Notes under the pieces: generated by a model
The model's input: only the letters and a program-made list of their open reading frames with translations
Database searches by the model: none
Told to the model about the DNA's origin: nothing
Part shown: piece by piece, positions 7,737 to 16,384 of the stretch
Numbering within the stretch: position 1 is the stretch's first letter
Layout of the letters: every line of letters starts with the position of its first letter
Assembly (NCBI GenBank): GCA_037446725.1
Contig: JBBIIC010000009.1
Location: 1 to 64,000, forward strand
Length of the DNA: 64,000 nt
DNA from: JBBIIC01 sp037446725
GTDB lineage: Bacteria > Actinomycetota > Coriobacteriia > Anaerosomatales > SLCP01
Direction of reading: 5' to 3'
Program-made: the position numbers and the translations under genes

Positions 7737-8852
7737 TCACTCGTCAGACCCGCTCGGCGACTCCCAGTCCGACCCGATGATGATGATGATGTCGGCGACC
7801 TCCTGGTCAGCCGGTTGCGACACGACCTCACCGACCCCCAGAACCTTGCGCACCCCATCTGCCCGCGAGACATCCCCGCGTTGTACCACGATCTGAGTGA
7901 CATCGTAGTCGAACGCGTCGGCGTTCTTCGTGTCGACCACCCTGAAGCCACCCCTGATGAGCTGCTGGGCCGCCTGCCCGGCCGCTCCCGGTTCCCCCGA
8001 ACCGTTGTAGACGATCACGCGGACTGCGGGGTCCTCGGACTCGATGGTGACACCCCACCACGATGAGACGAGGTCGGCGATCTCGTCGCGCTGCGGCTCG
8101 AAGTACGTCTGCGAACCGACGTTGACCGGCTTGACCGGCATCGGCACGAGCGCGATGTTGTCGGCGGGGATCTCCGTGAAGAACTCGCGCCAGCGTGTCA
8201 GCTCCTCACCGGTGAGGTTCGTGTCGAGCGGCGCCTCCAGTAGGCCACTCACCGATTGGTCTGTGAGCGACTCCTGGTAGACCGCCGAATCGACGACGAC
8301 GTATCCCGTGAAGGGAACGGTGAAGAAGTTCGTGACCGCTGCAAGCGAGGTGTCGGCGCCTGCCTCGTAGCTGTCACCGATCCGCTCGAAACCCTGTCCC
8401 GGGACCTCGATGAACGCTCCGTCGGGAATCGCGATACCGAACACCTGCTGCTGGTCGGGTACGACGCGCATCGCCAGGAACCCCGTCGCTCGCCCCTCCG
8501 TCTCCCCGATCACGAGCAGGTTGTCCCGCGCCTTCTCGGCCTGGACCTCGGGAGAGGACTCGACAGCGGCCATGCGCTTGGCGTTCCAGCGTGCGATCCC
8601 GTTGATCGCCGACGCGGCGCCCCAGACGAGAAGGACAACGAGGCCCAGCGCTCCGAGGCCCATGAGCACGGCGTAGAAGCCGTTGCGCGCGGACCAGCGA
8701 ACGGTCTTCAGAGCGCCGGAGACTCGCTCCCGCTTTTCGTACGCACGCATCGCCCGCTCCGCCTCTTTGCGGCCGCGTGCGTTCCTGCGTGAGCTGCGCC
8801 AGCCCCTGGGCAGCTCGGGCGCGGGAGGCGTGTCTTTGGTGCGGCGTGCCAT
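7737..8852 (-). CDS. Membrane-anchored LCP-like protein with LytR C-terminal domain
   Basis: 371-residue protein with a basic cytoplasmic N-terminus (Arg/Lys-rich, about 1-55), one transmembrane segment (NGFYAVLMGLGALGLVVLLVWG, about 56-80), an extracytoplasmic region resembling a LytR-CpsA-Psr domain (DNLLVIGE..., GFLAMRVVPDQQQVFGIAIP, AFIEVPGQGFERIGDSYEAG, GYVVVDSAVY) and a C-terminal LytR_C domain (VRVIVYNGSGEPGAAGQAAQQLIRGGFRV). Canonical LCP enzymes attach glycopolymers to peptidoglycan. Here the conserved Arg/Asp motifs that bind pyrophosphate are not evident (ETEGRATGF where RSDT-like residues are expected), so catalytic activity is doubtful. The ATG overlaps the yqeK stop by one base. 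The start was chosen over a much longer open frame that only runs through yqeK and nadD antisense of their codons. Confidence 0.75.
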   Translation of the reverse strand: MARRTKDTPPAPELPRGWRSSRRNARGRKEAERAMRAYEKRERVSGALKTVRWSARNGFYAVLMGLGALGLVVLLVWGAASAINGIARWNAKRMAAVESSPEVQAEKARDNLLVIGETEGRATGFLAMRVVPDQQQVFGIAIPDGAFIEVPGQGFERIGDSYEAGADTSLAAVTNFFTVPFTGYVVVDSAVYQESLTDQSVSGLLEAPLDTNLTGEELTRWREFFTEIPADNIALVPMPVKPVNVGSQTYFEPQRDEIADLVSSWWGVTIESEDPAVRVIVYNGSGEPGAAGQAAQQLIRGGFRVVDTKNADAFDYDVTQIVVQRGDVSRADGVRKVLGVGEVVSQPADQEVADIIIIIGSDWESPSGSDE

Positions 8853-9427
8853 CAGGGACGCTCCGCGATGATCGCGTTCCACGCCTCGACGGTTGCCGGG
8901 TGGATGAACCGACGACCCCTGACGAGGTGTTCGAGCGACGCGGCATACGCCCGCTCGTAAAGCTCGGCGAGCGAGACCCGGCCGACCACGTGTCGCAGCT
9001 CGTTCGCCAGCGGCGTGTCTCGCCCGGGCTCGAGGGCGTCGGAGAGGTAGACGACGCGGTCGAGATCGGACATTCCGGGAGCGCCGAACGTGTGGCGCTC
9101 GACAGCCGTGATGATCCGCCCGGGCAGGCCCGGGAACCGCTCCTTTAGCGCGGCGGCACCGGTCCGCGCGTGCAGCAGGTACGGCACGGCGTCGTCGGCA
9201 GCCGTCGGCTCGATGCCGAACCGGGCCGCCTCGGCCAGGAGCGCCTCGGGGCCGTCGTCGCGCGCCCAGTCGTGCACGAGGCCGGCCAGGTAGGCGTCGT
9301 CCGTGTCGACGCCGTACTCGTCGGCAAGTCGGGCCGCCGTCTCGGCAACCGCGACGCTGTGCGCGTAGCCGCGCTCGTCGAGCCTGGCCGCAAGCGCCGC
9401 GCGAACCTCGGACAGCTCCACCGTCAT
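8852..9427 (-). CDS. yqeK: HD-domain phosphohydrolase YqeK (symmetrical Ap4A hydrolase)
   Basis: 191-residue HD hydrolase. The metal-binding residues appear as HSVAVAETAARLA (first His), LVHDWARD (the HD pair), LLHARTGA (His) and a later VVYLSDALEPGRD, which is the YqeK-specific C-terminal signature. YqeK hydrolyses diadenosine tetraphosphate to two ADP. It sits directly after nadD and before rsfS, the usual order in Gram-positive bacteria. Its ATG overlaps the end of nadD by four bases and its TGA overlaps the next start by one. Confidence 0.9.
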   Translation of the reverse strand: MTVELSEVRAALAARLDERGYAHSVAVAETAARLADEYGVDTDDAYLAGLVHDWARDDGPEALLAEAARFGIEPTAADDAVPYLLHARTGAAALKERFPGLPGRIITAVERHTFGAPGMSDLDRVVYLSDALEPGRDTPLANELRHVVGRVSLAELYERAYAASLEHLVRGRRFIHPATVEAWNAIIAERP

Positions 9428-10047
9428 GACGTGCGGGCCTCCCGGTACAGCCCGTACTTATGGATGTAGGAGGCGACCGCCTCGGGCATGAGGTAGCGGA
9501 TCGGACGGCGCTCGGCCACGCGACGCCGGATGTCCGTCGATGAGATGGCGAGCGCGGGCACCTCGATGAACTGGATGTCGATGCGCGCGAGCTCCTCGGC
9601 GTGCACCATGCGCGCCGCGTCGAGGTCGTAGCCCGGGCGCGTCGCCGCGATGAAGGTCGCCAGTCCCGCGAAACGCTCGGCATCCTTCCAGGTGACGATC
9701 TCCCACACGGCGTCCGCGCCCGTGATGAAGAACAGCTCCGCATGCGGGCCGTGGATGTCGCGCAGCGCGTTAAGGGTGTCGACGGTATAGGTGACCCCGG
9801 GCCGGTCGATCTCCATGCGCGAGACCTCGAAGTCGGGATTGGCGGCGGTGGCGATGACGGTCATCAGGTAGCGGTGCTCGGCGGATGTGACCTCCTCGTC
9901 GGTCTTGCGCGCGGGGCGCCCCGCCGGCATGAAGACGACGCGGTCCAGGTTGAACTGCACGAGCGCCTCTTCGGCCGTGACGAGGTGGCCGAAGTGGATC
10001 GGGTCGAAGGTCCCACCCATGATGCCGAGGCGCGACGTCGCTCTCAC
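9424..10047 (-). CDS. nadD: Nicotinate-nucleotide adenylyltransferase
   Basis: 207-residue NadD, which converts nicotinate mononucleotide plus ATP to deamido-NAD in NAD synthesis. The nucleotidyltransferase signature GIMGGTFDPIHFGHL is at 8-22, and the second motif ISSTDIRRRVAERRPIRYLMPEAVASYI is near the C-terminus. GTG start overlaps the proA stop (GTGA at 10044-10047), implying coupled translation. An ATG three bases before GGTFDPIH is another possible start but would remove the first strand. Confidence 0.94.
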   Translation of the reverse strand: MRATSRLGIMGGTFDPIHFGHLVTAEEALVQFNLDRVVFMPAGRPARKTDEEVTSAEHRYLMTVIATAANPDFEVSRMEIDRPGVTYTVDTLNALRDIHGPHAELFFITGADAVWEIVTWKDAERFAGLATFIAATRPGYDLDAARMVHAEELARIDIQFIEVPALAISSTDIRRRVAERRPIRYLMPEAVASYIHKYGLYREARTS

Positions 10048-11297
10048 TCCCGGATCTGCCCGTTCCCCATCAGCACGAACTTCGAAGAGGTCAGCGCGGT
10101 AAGGCCCATCGGCCCGCGCGCGTGCAGCTTCTGCGTCGAGATGCCGATCTCGGCGCCGAGGCCGAACTCCCCGCCGTCCGTGAAGCGCGTCGATGCGTTC
10201 ACGTAGACGGCCGCGGCATCAACCTCGGCAAGGAACCGCTGGGAGGCAGCGTAATCCGATGTGACGATCGACTCGGAGTGCTTCGACCCGTAAGTGTTGA
10301 TGTGCGCGATGGCCGCATCCAGACCCCCGACAACCTTCACCGATATCTTGAGGTCGAGATACTCGGTGCCCCAGTCCTCCTCGGTTGCGGGCACCAGCTC
10401 GGCGACCGCGCCGAGGGCCGCGACGCGGTCGTCGCCGACGATGGTCACCCCGTTGGCGACGAGCTCGGCGAGGATCGGCGGCAACATCGCCTCGTGAACG
10501 GACTCGTCGACGAGCAGGCTCTCGGCGGCGTTGCAGACCCCGGGCCGCTGGCATTTCGCGTTCACGACGATGCGCCGGGCCATCTCGGGATCGGCGGCTT
10601 CGTGAAGGTAGACGTGGCAGTTGCCCACACCCGTCTCGATCACCGGGACCTTCGCGTTCTCGACCACGCTGCGGATGAGGCCCGCGCCGCCCCGGGGGAT
10701 GAGCACGTCGATGTAGCCGTGCAGGGACATCAGTTCCTCTGCGGCCTCGCGGCTCGTGGACTCGACGCTCTGGATGCACCCCGCCGGCATACCCGCTCCC
10801 TCGGCCGCGTCCGCGAGCACGCTGGTGATCGCCATGTTGGACGCGGCAGCGAGCGAGCCGCCCCGCAGTACGACGGCGTTGCCCGTCTTCAGGCACAACC
10901 CGGCAGCGTCGGCGGTCACGTTCGGGCGGGCCTCGTAGATGATCGCCACCACACCGAGCGGTACCCGGACTTGGCTGAGCCGGATGCCGTTGGGCAACAC
11001 GTGCCCTTCCACGACCTCGCCGATGGGGTCCGGCAGCGCAACCAGTTCCTCGAGCGCACGGGCGATGCCCTCGATGCGCGCGGGGTCGAGCGAAAGCCGG
11101 TCGAGAAGCGACGGGGGTGTGCCTCCCCGGCGCGCGGCGTCCATGTCCCGCTCGTTCGCGTCGAGGATATCTTCCTTGCGTACCCTGAGCGCATCCGCCA
11201 TAGCCGCGAGCGCGCCATCACGCTCGGCGCTCGAGGTTACTCCAAGGGCCCCCGCAGCGGTCCGCGCACGGACCGCGAGGTCCATCACTTCGCCCAT
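10044..11297 (-). CDS. proA: Glutamate-5-semialdehyde dehydrogenase (gamma-glutamyl phosphate reductase)
   Basis: 417-residue ProA, second enzyme of proline synthesis; it reduces gamma-glutamyl phosphate to glutamate-5-semialdehyde with NADPH. The aldehyde-dehydrogenase fold is evident: GVVAIIYEARPNVTADAAGLCLKTGNAVVLRGG, RGGAGLIRSVVENAKVPVIETGVGNCHVYL, and the active-site cysteine segment NAKCQRPGVCNAAE. Length is typical (about 415). It follows proB (53-base gap) and overlaps nadD. An alternative ATG (GEVMDLA) lies five codons in. Confidence 0.96.
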   Translation of the reverse strand: MGEVMDLAVRARTAAGALGVTSSAERDGALAAMADALRVRKEDILDANERDMDAARRGGTPPSLLDRLSLDPARIEGIARALEELVALPDPIGEVVEGHVLPNGIRLSQVRVPLGVVAIIYEARPNVTADAAGLCLKTGNAVVLRGGSLAAASNMAITSVLADAAEGAGMPAGCIQSVESTSREAAEELMSLHGYIDVLIPRGGAGLIRSVVENAKVPVIETGVGNCHVYLHEAADPEMARRIVVNAKCQRPGVCNAAESLLVDESVHEAMLPPILAELVANGVTIVGDDRVAALGAVAELVPATEEDWGTEYLDLKISVKVVGGLDAAIAHINTYGSKHSESIVTSDYAASQRFLAEVDAAAVYVNASTRFTDGGEFGLGAEIGISTQKLHARGPMGLTALTSSKFVLMGNGQIRE

Positions 11298-11349
11298 CCC
11301 CGACCCCTTCTCGCTATCGCGCCGCGCCCTTCAGACGCACCCGCCGTGC

Positions 11350-12456
11350 TCACAGAATCACCAGGTGGTCCCTGTGGACGACCGTCTTGCCGGCGGCCGA
11401 CGGCAGGACCTCGGCGATCTGCGTGCTCTGCAGCCCCCGAACCGCCTCGAGGTCGTCCGATCCGAGGGTACTCAGTCCGCGCGCAACGACCACGCCGGCG
11501 GCGTCCTTCAATACTATCGCATCACCGGGACCGAACGCCCCGCTGACCGAGAGCACGCCGGCGGGCAGGAGGCTCTTCCCGCGCTCCGTGAGCGCGACCT
11601 TCGCTCCCTCATCAATCACCACTTCACCCCGGGGTTTGCCGCCGAGCGCGATCCAGAGCTTGCGTGCACCCAGCGCGGCATCGCCACCGGCGAAGTACGT
11701 CCCGACCGGCTTACCATCCACGGCGTCCCCGATAACTCCCGGGCGCCTGCCGTCGCAGACGACCATCGGGATGCCGGCCTTCATGAGGACACGCGCTGCC
11801 TCTACCTTGGTGGCCATACCACCCGATCCGACCGCAGATCCGGTCCCGCCCGCCGCGCTCATCACCTGCTCGGTGAGCTCGTCAACTTGGGCAACGAGCT
11901 GCGCTGCCGCGCTCTGGCGAGGATCAGAGTCGTAGAGACCCTCTATGTCGGTGAGCAGCACGACGAGGTCGGCGCGGACCATCGTGGCCACGAGCGCGGC
12001 CAGCGTGTCGTTGTCCCCGAAGCGAATCTCGTCGACCGCGACCGTGTCGTTCTCGTTGACTACCGGCATCACGCCGAGCGCGAGCAACCGCTCAAGGGTG
12101 TCGCGCGCGTGCAGGTACGCCTGACGGTGCGCGGTGTCGTGGCGGGTCAGCAACACCTGACCGACGGCCAGGCCCCGAGCGGCAGCGAGCGCCGCGTACA
12201 TGCCGAGTACCTGGACCTGTCCGACCGCAGCCGAGGCCTGCAGCGAGGGCATGTCCGTGGGTCTCGTGTGGATCCCAAGGGCCTGGAGCCCGGCAGCGAT
12301 GGCACCGGACGTCACGAGCACGACCTCGACCGAACGCCCGCGCAGCGCAGCGATCTGCTCGAGAAGCGCATCGGCGTACGCACGGTCCAGACCCTCGCCC
12401 TGTGGTGCAAGGGTGGAGCTGCCGACCTTGATGACCACTCGATGGACCGCCTCCAT
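11350..12456 (-). CDS. proB: Glutamate 5-kinase
   Basis: 368-residue ProB, which phosphorylates glutamate to gamma-glutamyl phosphate, the first step of proline synthesis and the usual feedback-inhibited one. The amino-acid kinase domain shows VIKVGSSTLAP at the N-terminus, VTSGAIAAGLQALG, PVVNENDTVAVDEIRFGDNDTLAALVA and GTGSAVGSGGMATKVEAARVLMKAGI. Residues beyond about 275 form a PUA domain (GEVVIDEGAKVALTERGKSLLPAGV, ARGLSTLGSDDLEAVRG). The ATG follows directly on the obg stop codon. Confidence 0.96.
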   Translation of the reverse strand: MEAVHRVVIKVGSSTLAPQGEGLDRAYADALLEQIAALRGRSVEVVLVTSGAIAAGLQALGIHTRPTDMPSLQASAAVGQVQVLGMYAALAAARGLAVGQVLLTRHDTAHRQAYLHARDTLERLLALGVMPVVNENDTVAVDEIRFGDNDTLAALVATMVRADLVVLLTDIEGLYDSDPRQSAAAQLVAQVDELTEQVMSAAGGTGSAVGSGGMATKVEAARVLMKAGIPMVVCDGRRPGVIGDAVDGKPVGTYFAGGDAALGARKLWIALGGKPRGEVVIDEGAKVALTERGKSLLPAGVLSVSGAFGPGDAIVLKDAAGVVVARGLSTLGSDDLEAVRGLQSTQIAEVLPSAAGKTVVHRDHLVIL

Positions 12457-13803
12457 TCAGCGCTCCTCCCCGCTCTCCTCGGGTTCGTCCTCGACGAAGG
12501 GCACCTCGGGGTCGTCAGCGAGCGCTCCCGAGAACTCGAACGTGGCACCGGCGATAGCGATCTCGTCCCCGTCGACAGCGCCAGCCTCCTCAAGAGCCTT
12601 CTCGACGCCGACCTTGACCAGTCGCTTCTGCAGGTAGGCGAGTGCCTCCTCGTTGCCGATCTCGGTCATGATGACCATACGCTCGACGGCCTCTCCCGTC
12701 ACCCGGAACGAACGCGATCCCGTCCGGACGACTTCGAAGGTGGCGCTTCGTGACGGACGGGGCGTGAAGACCTGCTCGACACGCTCCGTGTCCGCGACCT
12801 CTTTGCGAAGCTCGTGCACGAGCGCGCCCACTGCCAGAAGCAGACTGTCGACGCCCTGCCCCGTCACCGCCGAGACCGCGAAGTACGGTGTCCCCTCGGC
12901 TGCGGCCAGCTCCGCGACGGCAGCGGAGGCAGCCTCCGCGCCCTCCACATCTGCCTTGTTGCCGACCAGGATGCGCGGCCGGACGGCCAGTTCCTCGGCG
13001 TGCAGCGCGAGCTCCCTATCGATGGTCCGCACGTCGCTCACCGGGTCCCGCCCCTCCCATCCTCCAGAGAGGTCCACCACGTGCAGGATGACCGCCGTGC
13101 GCTCGATGTGCCGCAGGAAGGCGTGCCCCAGGCCGACTCCCTCGTGGGCGCCCTCAATCAGCCCCGGGACATCCGCCAGCACGAAAGAGTACTCACCGGC
13201 CTTGGCTACGCCCAGGTTCGGGACGATCGTGGTGAACGGGTAGTCGCCGATCTTCGGGCGTGCGGCGCTCATGCGTGCGATGAGCGAGGACTTCCCCACA
13301 TTCGGCATCCCGACGAGTGCCGCATCGGCCATGAGCTTCATCTCGAGGCTGACCCGGCGTTCCTCTGCGGGCTCACCGAGCTCGGAGAAGGCGGGGGCAC
13401 GCCTCGTCGGGGTGACGAAGTGGATATTGCCGCGTCCCCCCCTGCCGCCCCGGGCCACGACGACGCGTTGTCCGTGGTGCGTAAGGTCGGCGAGCGTCTC
13501 GCCGGTGTCCGCGTCGCGCACGATCGTGCCGAGCGGGACCGTGAGCACGAGATCGTCCCCTGAGGCGCCGTGACGAACGGAGCCCTTGCCGTGGGTGCCG
13601 CGCGTCGCCTTGAAGTGGCGCCGGTAGTGGTAGTCGAGCAGGCTCGAGACGGTGCCGTCCGCCTCCAGTACCACGTCGCCGCCGATCCCGCCGTCTCCGC
13701 CGTCGGGACCGCCCTTGGGTACGTGCGCCTCACGTCGGAACGACGTGCACCCTGCACCGCCGTCGCCGGCCTTCACGGATATGGTGGCCTCATCTACGAA
13801 CAT
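12457..13803 (-). CDS. obg: GTPase Obg/CgtA
   Basis: 448-residue Obg, a ribosome-associated GTPase needed for 50S maturation and growth control. The glycine-rich Obg fold is at the N-terminus (FVDEATISVKAGDGGAGCTSFRREAHVPKGGPDGGDGG). The G domain shows GMPNVGKSS (G1), DVPG (G3) and NKAD (G4). An OCT domain is visible at about 345-420 (TFEVVRTGSRSFRVTGEAVERM), and the tail is acidic, as in many Gram-positive members. It follows rplU and rpmA, the conserved arrangement, with a hairpin between rpmA and obg. Confidence 0.96.
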   Translation of the reverse strand: MFVDEATISVKAGDGGAGCTSFRREAHVPKGGPDGGDGGIGGDVVLEADGTVSSLLDYHYRRHFKATRGTHGKGSVRHGASGDDLVLTVPLGTIVRDADTGETLADLTHHGQRVVVARGGRGGRGNIHFVTPTRRAPAFSELGEPAEERRVSLEMKLMADAALVGMPNVGKSSLIARMSAARPKIGDYPFTTIVPNLGVAKAGEYSFVLADVPGLIEGAHEGVGLGHAFLRHIERTAVILHVVDLSGGWEGRDPVSDVRTIDRELALHAEELAVRPRILVGNKADVEGAEAASAAVAELAAAEGTPYFAVSAVTGQGVDSLLLAVGALVHELRKEVADTERVEQVFTPRPSRSATFEVVRTGSRSFRVTGEAVERMVIMTEIGNEEALAYLQKRLVKVGVEKALEEAGAVDGDEIAIAGATFEFSGALADDPEVPFVEDEPEESGEER

Positions 13804-13852
13804 CGCACGTCCTTCGGGTCACGCGGTGCGGCGCTGGTGTGATGATACGGGA

Positions 13853-13885
13853 CGAGCCCCCCGCTCGCGAGGAGCGGAGGGCTCG
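13853..13885 (-). terminator. Hairpin between rpmA and obg
   Basis: CGAGCCC-c-CCGCTC at 13853-13866 pairs with GAGCGG-a-GGGCTCG at 13872-13885 (13 pairs, one mismatch, 5-nt loop). It lies about 36 bases past the rpmA stop and 50 bases before the obg start, so it may separate the ribosomal protein transcript from obg or attenuate read-through. Confidence 0.55.
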
Positions 13886-13921
13886 TGTGCTGGTCGCATC
13901 GCTCGGCGGGGCGTGTGGTAT

Positions 13922-14176
13922 CTAGCCCTCGAACGGTCGAACGTGTACGCGTCTCTTGATGCCCTGCGTGAACTCGACGACACCGTCGGTCATCGCGAAG
14001 AGCGTGTCGTCGCTGCCGCGCCCGACGTTCTCGCCCGGGTGGATCCGCGTGCCGCGCTGGCGCACGAGGATCGAACCCGAAGTGACCTCCTGGCCACCGA
14101 AACGCTTGACACCGAGCCGCTTGGCTTTCGAGTCCCGACCGTTCTTGGTCGAGCCGAGACCTTTCTTGTGAGCCAT
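13922..14176 (-). CDS. rpmA: Large ribosomal subunit protein bL27
   Basis: 84-residue L27 whose N-terminus reaches the peptidyl-transferase centre. The sequence begins MAHKKGLGSTKNGRDSKAKR, the unprocessed form, and continues LGVKRFGGQEVTSGSILVRQRGTRIHPGENVG. The ATG at 14176 was preferred to an in-frame GTG six bases upstream because it gives the family N-terminus; either could be served by the purine-rich AGGTAGGTGGAG. It follows rplU by about 60 bases. Confidence 0.96.
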   Translation of the reverse strand: MAHKKGLGSTKNGRDSKAKRLGVKRFGGQEVTSGSILVRQRGTRIHPGENVGRGSDDTLFAMTDGVVEFTQGIKRRVHVRPFEG

Positions 14177-14239
14177 CTCCACCTACCTGCTTTCGCGCAT
14201 CCGTCCACAGGCTTTGCGCCGGGACACTCCTGCGATCCG

Positions 14240-14806
14240 TTATCCCTCGTACTTCTTGGCGTGGACGCCGCAGTACTTCGAACCTTCCTTCGCTTTGTTC
14301 GCGCAGCGCTCGCCGTTGCTCTTGACCGCCTCGCACTGCTCGGCAGCCGTCTCGACCACGGGCGCCGTTTCGACCACGGGCGCCGTTTCGTCGACGGCGA
14401 CGACGACAGGCGCCTCCTCGACAGCGGGCGCTGCAGCCTGCGGCTCCGGTGCTGGTGCCGCAGCCTTGGCGGCCTTCTTGGCAGCGGGCTTACCCGAGCC
14501 AAGGGCGACGTCGGTCACCCGGACGCGCGTCTGAAGCTGGCGATGGCCCTTGAGCCGCTTGTAGCCCTTGCGCTTCTTGAACTTGAACACGACCGCCTTG
14601 TCGCCCTGGAAGTGCTCGAGTACCTCGGCGGTCACCGTGGCGGAGGCAAGCGCATCCGCGTCGACGACTATGTCCTCGCCGTCGGCCACGAACAGGACGT
14701 CGAAGGTAACGGTCTCGCCGACCTCAACCGGAAGTCTCTCGACGACGGCCTCGGCACCCTTCTCGACCTTGAGCTGCTTACCGCCGGTAGAAACGACAGC
14801 GTACAT
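14240..14806 (-). CDS. rplU: Ribosomal protein bL21 with C-terminal zinc-finger-like extension
   Basis: Residues 1-103 are a complete L21 (MYAVVSTGGKQLKVEKG..., VVFKFKKRKGYKRLKGHRQ, TRVRVTDV). The protein then continues for 85 residues: an Ala/Pro/Val-rich linker (about 104-157, including a tandem repeat of VVETAP) and a C-terminal Cys158-x9-Cys168-x10-Cys179-x2-His182 motif (CEAVKSNGERC ... KYCGVH), which looks like a small zinc-binding unit. L21 is normally about 103 residues, so this is a fusion or a lineage-specific extension. Located before rpmA and obg as usual. The extension's function is unknown; it could lie on the ribosome surface. Confidence 0.93.
   Translation of the reverse strand: MYAVVSTGGKQLKVEKGAEAVVERLPVEVGETVTFDVLFVADGEDIVVDADALASATVTAEVLEHFQGDKAVVFKFKKRKGYKRLKGHRQLQTRVRVTDVALGSGKPAAKKAAKAAAPAPEPQAAAPAVEEAPVVVAVDETAPVVETAPVVETAAEQCEAVKSNGERCANKAKEGSKYCGVHAKKYEG
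14352..14387. repeat. Tandem 18-bp repeat (two copies) inside rplU
   Basis: Two exact copies of TCGACCACGGGCGCCGTT lie head to tail at 14352-14369 and 14370-14387. They encode the repeated Glu-Thr-Ala-Pro-Val-Val unit in the linker between the L21 core and the zinc-finger-like end, and suggest the linker length changes by slippage. Confidence 0.85.
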
Positions 14807-14869
14807 CCTGAATACCTCTCACTCGCTTTCATGCGCGAAGGGATATGCTAGCAGAGGCCCCCAGGAGCG

Positions 14870-16375
14870 TCAACGACGCATCAGGCCGTCCAGACCACGC
14901 CTGAGCAGGCCGGTCTTGCCCTCGATGAGAACGCGCACCTCCAGCGGTTCGCACCCGGGCTCTGCAACGATCTCCACCTGTTTGCGGGTCTCGTTCTTCA
15001 GCGTACCCGCCGTGTTCATGCCGGGCGCCATCAGCAGCTCATAGGTGTCGGGATGGACGGCGAACAGGAACGCCGTGGACTTCGATGCGACAAGGATTTG
15101 GCGCAGTCTGCGTTCGACGGCGATGCGGCGCGTGGCGGCCGAGAGCACACGCCCCTCGCCCTGGCAGCGGGGACAGACCTCGGTAAGCACGCCGAACAAG
15201 CCGTCCGTGACGTTCTTGCGGGTCATCTCCACGAGACCGAGCCGGGACATCTCCAGGACGCGGGTCTTCGTCCGGTCCCGCGCCAACGCCTGCTCAAACC
15301 GCCTCATGACCGCCTCGCGGTTGGAGGCTTGCTCCATGTCGATGAAATCGACCACGATGATGCCGCCGATGTCGCGAAGCCGCAGCTGGCGTGCTACCTC
15401 CTCGGCCGCCTCGAGGTTGATGCGCACGATGGTGTCCTCGAGGTTCTTGCGTCCGACGTAGCGGCCTGTGTTCACGTCGATGGCGGTGAGCGCTTCGGTC
15501 CTGTCGATCGCGATGTAGCCGCCGGACGGCAGCTCGACCACACGCCGCATCGCCGAATCGATGACCGGCACAAGCCCGCATGACTCGAACAGGGACCCGC
15601 GCTCACGGTGCAAGACCACACGTTTGACGAGCTCGGGAGAGGTCTTCTTCAGGAAGGAGACCACCTTGGCGTGCGTCGGCTTGTCGTCGATGACAAGCCG
15701 CTTGTACCCCTCGGCAAAGACGTCTCTTACGAGTCTCAGCGCGAGGTCCATCTCCGTGTAGACGACCTCGGGTGCGAGTGCCTCCTCGGCCTGGTGACTC
15801 ACCCGCTTCCACAGACGCAAGAGGAACTCCAGGTCCGAAAGTATCTCTTTGTCGGAGGCGCCCTGCGCCACAGTCCGCACGATCGCTCCGACCCCCGGAG
15901 GCGTGCCCGACTCGAGAATCGCATGCAGGCGGTCGCGCTCATCCACGGGAAGCTTGCGCGAGACGCCGACCGACTCCGAGAAGGGCATGAGCACGACGAA
16001 TCTCCCGGGCAGCGTGATGTCGGTCGTCACCCTCGCGCCCTTGGTGCCCATGGGGTCCTTGAGGACCTGGACGAGCACGTCGTCACCGGGCGAGACGAAC
16101 GACCCGATGTCTCGCCGCTGGCCCGGTTCGACCTGGCGGGAGGCAACGATCTCGTCCACGTAGAGAAACGCGTTCTTGTCGAGGCCTATGTCGACGAACG
16201 CAGCCTGCATCCCGGGAAGGACGTCTTTGACCTTCCCGAGGTAGACATTGCCGACGGCCGAGCGTTTGGGCCGCTCGACGTAGAGCTCTACGAGCTCCCC
16301 GTCCTCCAGCAGCGCGACCCGAGTTTCGCCGGAGTCGTGCGAGATGAGCATCTCGCGCTGTGCGTCTGCCACCAC
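14870..16375 (-). CDS. rng: Ribonuclease G/E family endoribonuclease
   Basis: 501-residue RNase G/E catalytic unit, a single-strand-specific endonuclease acting in rRNA processing and mRNA decay. It has the S1-type N-terminal domain (VGNVYLGKVKDVLPGMQAAFVDIGLDKNAFLYVDEI), the catalytic Mg-binding core (GGYIAIDRTEALTAIDVNTGRYVG, GGIIVVDFIDM) and the zinc-link CPRCQGEGRV near residue 405. Length matches RNase G (about 490) rather than the long RNase E. GTG start, with a second GTG one codon in. It lies between DUF2344 and rplU, the common order in actinobacteria and clostridia. Confidence 0.94.
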   Translation of the reverse strand: MVADAQREMLISHDSGETRVALLEDGELVELYVERPKRSAVGNVYLGKVKDVLPGMQAAFVDIGLDKNAFLYVDEIVASRQVEPGQRRDIGSFVSPGDDVLVQVLKDPMGTKGARVTTDITLPGRFVVLMPFSESVGVSRKLPVDERDRLHAILESGTPPGVGAIVRTVAQGASDKEILSDLEFLLRLWKRVSHQAEEALAPEVVYTEMDLALRLVRDVFAEGYKRLVIDDKPTHAKVVSFLKKTSPELVKRVVLHRERGSLFESCGLVPVIDSAMRRVVELPSGGYIAIDRTEALTAIDVNTGRYVGRKNLEDTIVRINLEAAEEVARQLRLRDIGGIIVVDFIDMEQASNREAVMRRFEQALARDRTKTRVLEMSRLGLVEMTRKNVTDGLFGVLTEVCPRCQGEGRVLSAATRRIAVERRLRQILVASKSTAFLFAVHPDTYELLMAPGMNTAGTLKNETRKQVEIVAEPGCEPLEVRVLIEGKTGLLRRGLDGLMRR

Positions 16376-16384
16376 GGTCTCCCG

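Noticed and set aside
8853..9743. Upstream extension of the LCP-like gene to a 668-codon frame
   Set aside because: The added codons run through yqeK and nadD in a wrong frame and give Arg/Ser-rich sequence. The ATG at 8852 with the one-base overlap is the sensible start.
10122..12753. Long plus-strand open frames (474 and 604 codons) opposite proA, proB and obg
   Set aside because: They are antisense shadows of well-conserved minus-strand genes, common at high GC. Their products are His/Arg/Asp-rich with no known domains.
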